Source: Clostridia bacterium | GTDB lineage: Bacteria > Bacillota > Clostridia > Christensenellales > CAG-314 | Assembly (NCBI GenBank): GCA_900769665.1 | Contig: CAAGHL010000061.1 | Coordinates: 50,520 to 114,519, forward strand | Reading direction: 5' to 3' | Length of the DNA stretch: 64,000 nucleotides | In this document: in pieces, positions 61,568-64,000 of the stretch | How positions within the stretch are numbered: the stretch's first letter is position 1 | How the letters are laid out: each line of letters starts with the position of its first letter | The notes under the pieces: generated by a model | Databases searched by the model: none | What the model saw: the letters and a program-made list of their open reading frames with translations, nothing else | Told to the model about the DNA's origin: nothing | Translations under genes and position numbers: made by a program

Positions 61568-62695
61568 TTACTTGTTGTCGATTACAACCAACGGAACGAG
61601 CATTTCTTGCGTCAAAGACGTGTGATGCCCTTTGAAACGAGGACTGTTTTCGTATGGAAGTAAACTCTTGTTAGTGTCCGTGCCTATGGCGATAAAATCG
61701 CCTAATAAGTAGCCTTTGTCACCCGTCGGACCGAAGAAGCCTTCGTCGATAAGTCGTTGCGACGGATACAAGACAAAGTCATCACCGTAGCGTTGGTTAA
61801 ACTTGCGTACAAAAATCTCATTATATTGCGGCTTGACTCGAAACGCTGCGGCGCGAGCCTCCATATAGGGCGGGCAAACCAACATGTCGCAAAGTTCTTT
61901 ATCGAGGTAAAACTCCGTAAAGTCGTTTATGTCCACTTGTCCGTGGTCTGCCGTCACGACAAATGTAACACACGGGTATTTTTGAGCAAGTTTTTGCATT
62001 GCACTGTCGATGTATGCAATCGTGGTTACCGCTTGCAAACTACTTACGCCGTTTTCGTGCATTGTATGATCGGGTTCGTGACAGTAAGCGTAGACAAATT
62101 GTTTGCCGTCGGTTTCACAAATGGATTCCAGTTGCACAAAGAAATCGTCCAAATCGTCGTAGGGATGGTTTATTACGGGGCTGTGCGGCACTGTATGCGG
62201 CGGATAAACGGTATGTACCGCGTATTCACAGTTGGCTTTGTAGTAGTAGAAATCCGTTTTGTCGGCAAGCGGAGACTCGTACTGCACCGACTCCCCCGTT
62301 TGCGAATCGGTACCAAGGAAGATATCGATATTGCGTTTTGTATCGGGAAAATACATGCTCCAACCGAACCAACCGTGCTGTAAAGGATAAGTGTTGGTTG
62401 CAAGCGATGTGGTTGCGCACGTTGTGGTAGACGGAAATGTAGACGTAAGCGTAGACACTATGTGTTCGGTCAAAAATGGACAACTTGTTTTGTTGACCGA
62501 CAACGGGAAAATGCCCATGCCGTCAAAAACGATAAATACTAATTTTTGCGGACGGTTGGTAAGATGAGTTTGTAGCTCGTCTAAAATCGGGTTGGAGTTT
62601 GGCGCGCCGAGAAATTCGGCAAGGGTTGCCGATACGTTTAGTACACTATGGCAAAAATCGGGTTTGGTAAAATACGGTTTCATTATTTTTGTCAT
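61568..62695 (-). CDS. Type I phosphodiesterase / nucleotide pyrophosphatase (alkaline phosphatase superfamily)
   Basis: A 375-residue enzyme. VFIVFDGMGIFPLS holds the first metal-binding Asp, STFPSTTTCATTSLATNTYP the nucleophile Thr, and CHEPDHTMHENG, TADHGQVDIND and FKGHHTSLTQEM the other metal ligands. It should hydrolyse a phosphodiester or pyrophosphate bond; the substrate is unknown. No signal peptide is seen, so it is probably cytoplasmic. The start may be 62695 or Met5 at 62683; neither has a strong Shine-Dalgarno. Confidence 0.88.
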   Translation of the reverse strand: MTKIMKPYFTKPDFCHSVLNVSATLAEFLGAPNSNPILDELQTHLTNRPQKLVFIVFDGMGIFPLSVNKTSCPFLTEHIVSTLTSTFPSTTTCATTSLATNTYPLQHGWFGWSMYFPDTKRNIDIFLGTDSQTGESVQYESPLADKTDFYYYKANCEYAVHTVYPPHTVPHSPVINHPYDDLDDFFVQLESICETDGKQFVYAYCHEPDHTMHENGVSSLQAVTTIAYIDSAMQKLAQKYPCVTFVVTADHGQVDINDFTEFYLDKELCDMLVCPPYMEARAAAFRVKPQYNEIFVRKFNQRYGDDFVLYPSQRLIDEGFFGPTGDKGYLLGDFIAIGTDTNKSLLPYENSPRFKGHHTSLTQEMLVPLVVIDNK

Positions 62696-62884
62696 TTACT
62701 TGTTGTTGATGTATTGTGAGTATTGTTATTTTTAATATATCTACTTTTACATGTTGTTTAACTTAGTTCAATTTGACGTCGTAAAGTTTTTTTTGAGATG
62801 CCTGATTGCTTGCGTTTGTTACGTTGAAGTTGTTGTGCTTTGACTATTATCGGGTATATCAACAAACTTTTTTTCTACTATAGC

Positions 62885-62941
62885 CATACTATGTGTGTAA
62901 TAGTATTATACATTTTCAGGGTTTTTGTAGTACTTTGCAAA
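62885..62941 (-). repeat. Dispersed 52-bp palindromic repeat, copy 11 of 11
   Basis: On the minus strand: GCAAAGTACTACAAAAACCC, TGAAAATGTATA, then ATACTATTACACACATAGTA. The arms are perfect. Confidence 0.9.
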
Positions 62942-63035
62942 AATATGTGCTACTTGACAGTATATTGACGTCTATTACGGTGCAAGAAATGTTGTTGTCT
63001 TAACGTCCGCAAGGCATGTCGTTTGAGCGGTAGGT

Positions 63036-63068
63036 ATAATAAAAGCCGCATGAATCGACATACGGCTT
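63036..63068 (-). terminator. Terminator after rny
   Basis: AAGCCGTATG and CATGCGGCTT (read on the minus strand) form the stem with one mismatch, then TTATT. Confidence 0.75.
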
Positions 63069-63084
63069 ATTACACTACTTGTTG

Positions 63085-64000
63085 TTATTTTGCAAAGTCC
63101 ACACTACGAGTTTCGCGAATAACGTTTACTTTGATTTGTCCGGGGTACTCCAATTCGCTTTCGATCTTGCGTGCGACATCGTTTGCAAGCAATACCAAAG
63201 TTTCGTCGTTTACCTGCTCCGGCTTGACGATAATACGAATTTCGCGACCTGCTTGTACTGCGTAGGACTTTTGTACTCCGGGGAAGCCGTTGGCAATTTC
63301 TTCCAACTTCTCCAAACGTTTGACGTAGTTTTCCACGCTTTCACGTCTTGCACCGGGGCGAGCGCCGCTTACTGCATCGGCGGCGGCTACCAATACCGCT
63401 TCCACCGTCATAGGTTCTACATCGCCGTGGTGAGCTGCAATTGCGTTGATAACTTCCTTGCTTTCCTTGTATTTCTTTGCAAGGTCAGCACCGATTTGCA
63501 TGTGCGTGCCTTCCACTTCTTGGTCGACAGCCTTACCGATGTCGTGCAACAATGCCGCACGTTTGGCAAGGGCAACATCCAAGCCGAGTTCGCTTGCCAT
63601 GATGCCTGCAATGTAGCTGACTTCGATGCTGTGCGCAAGGACGTTTTGTCCGTAACTTGTACGGAATTTCAGTCTACCCAACAACTTGATAAGTTCCGGG
63701 TGCAGTCCAAATACACCCGTATCGAAGCTTGCTTGTTCGCCTGCGTCCTTGATGGTGATTTCCATGTCGCGCTTGACCTTCTCCACCATTTCCTCGATAC
63801 GCGCCGGGTGAATACGTCCGTCGGTAATGAGTTTTTCGATGGTGATACGCGCGATTTGTCTGCGTACGGGGTCAAATCCCGACAAAATGACAACTTCCGG
63901 CGTATCCTCGATGATAAGTTCGACGCCTGTCGCGTTTTCGATAGCACGGATGTTGCGCCGTTCGCGACCGATAAGGCGACCCTTCATTTCGTCGTTAGGC
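63085..64000 (-). CDS. rny: Ribonuclease Y, C-terminal part (cut by window edge)
   Basis: The visible 304 residues include the end of the KH domain ([20 protein letters not shown]) and the whole HD domain: [22 protein letters not shown] holds His-Asp, and [11 protein letters not shown] the second His pair. RNase Y starts mRNA decay at the membrane. The frame remains open past 64000 (PNDE precedes MKGRLIG), so the N-terminal membrane anchor and coiled coil lie outside the window. Confidence 0.97.
   Translation of the reverse strand, partial: PNDEMKGRLIGRERRNIRAIENATGVELIIEDTPEVVILSGFDPVRRQIARITIEKLITDGRIHPARIEEMVEKVKRDMEITIKDAGEQASFDTGVFGLHPELIKLLGRLKFRTSYGQNVLAHSIEVSYIAGIMASELGLDVALAKRAALLHDIGKAVDQEVEGTHMQIGADLAKKYKESKEVINAIAAHHGDVEPMTVEAVLVAAADAVSGARPGARRESVENYVKRLEKLEEIANGFPGVQKSYAVQAGREIRIIVKPEQVNDETLVLLANDVARKIESELEYPGQIKVNVIRETRSVDFAK

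Larger units (their letters stand above)
62696..63084 (-). other. Intergenic region between the phosphodiesterase gene and rny
   Basis: It holds one repeat copy (62885-62941) and the rny terminator (63036-63068). Nothing else is seen. Confidence 0.6.

Overview
The window looks like a core-chromosome segment of an endospore-forming member of the Bacillota, most likely an uncultured Clostridia-type lineage. The main evidence is a set of sporulation genes: spoIIAA-spoIIAB-sigF, sigG, ylmC/ymxH, spoIVA, spoVAC-spoVAD-spoVAE and yunB. Strong A+T-rich intergenic promoters of the TTGACA-17-TATAAT type, good Shine-Dalgarno sites and a T-box leader agree with this. I cannot name a genus or species from sequence alone.

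Layout. 1-7.7 kb holds small accessory or envelope genes: a flavoprotein, an anchored unknown, a MscS channel, two membrane proteins, tRNA-Leu and a secreted papain-type protease. 7.8-11.8 kb has tRNA-Cys, a sugar nucleotidyltransferase, formate-THF ligase and thymidine kinase. 12-13.7 kb is a very divergent IlvD/Edd-family protein without the usual cluster and metal ligands. 13.9-22.9 kb carries sigG, ylmC, an RluA-type pseudouridine synthase, a DUF512 radical SAM protein, der, plsY, a methyltransferase and spoIVA. 23.2-25.7 kb is the spoIIA operon and a six-tRNA array. 26-28.2 kb has an esterase, a nitroreductase and a DAK-type gene fragment. 28.6-30.6 kb is a class A penicillin-binding protein. 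30.7-43.2 kb is the tRNA-modification, mismatch-repair and SOS block (miaB, mutS, mutL, miaA, ynbB-like, tyrosine recombinase, hflX, lexA), broken by 1 kb of unexplained DNA before the recombinase. 43.5-47.2 kb has a degenerate YgjP-like protein, a membrane-tethered PadR-type protein, tRNA-Trp with duplicated flanks, and rnhA. 47.2-58.2 kb (minus strand) carries thiI, a cysteine desulfurase, mutS2, a U32 peptidase, and pheT-pheS behind a T-box leader. 58.2-61.3 kb is yunB and spoVA. 61.5-64 kb has a phosphodiesterase-type enzyme and the 3' part of rny.

How genes work together. SpoIIAA/SpoIIAB/SigF and SigG are the forespore sigma cascade, and the SpoVA proteins and YunB are typical late products. 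SpoIVA builds the coat base in the mother cell. ThiI and the adjacent cysteine desulfurase form a sulfur relay for tRNA 4-thiouridine (and possibly thiamine). MiaA and MiaB act in sequence on tRNA A37. MutS and MutL form the mismatch-repair pair.

The most unusual signal is a dispersed repeat of about 52 bp. I find 11 copies, built around the core TACTATTACAGACATAGTA. Ten copies are intergenic and one lies in frame inside the U32 peptidase gene, where it encodes about 18 residues. Sequence differences in the stem arms are often compensatory or G-U wobbles, which suggests a structured RNA. Other points of interest are the IlvD-like protein with lost catalytic residues, a YgjP-like protein whose HExxH motif is HAFTH, a PadR/four-helix membrane fusion, tRNA-Trp-derived duplications, and apparent leaderless promoters for lexA and the rluA-like gene.
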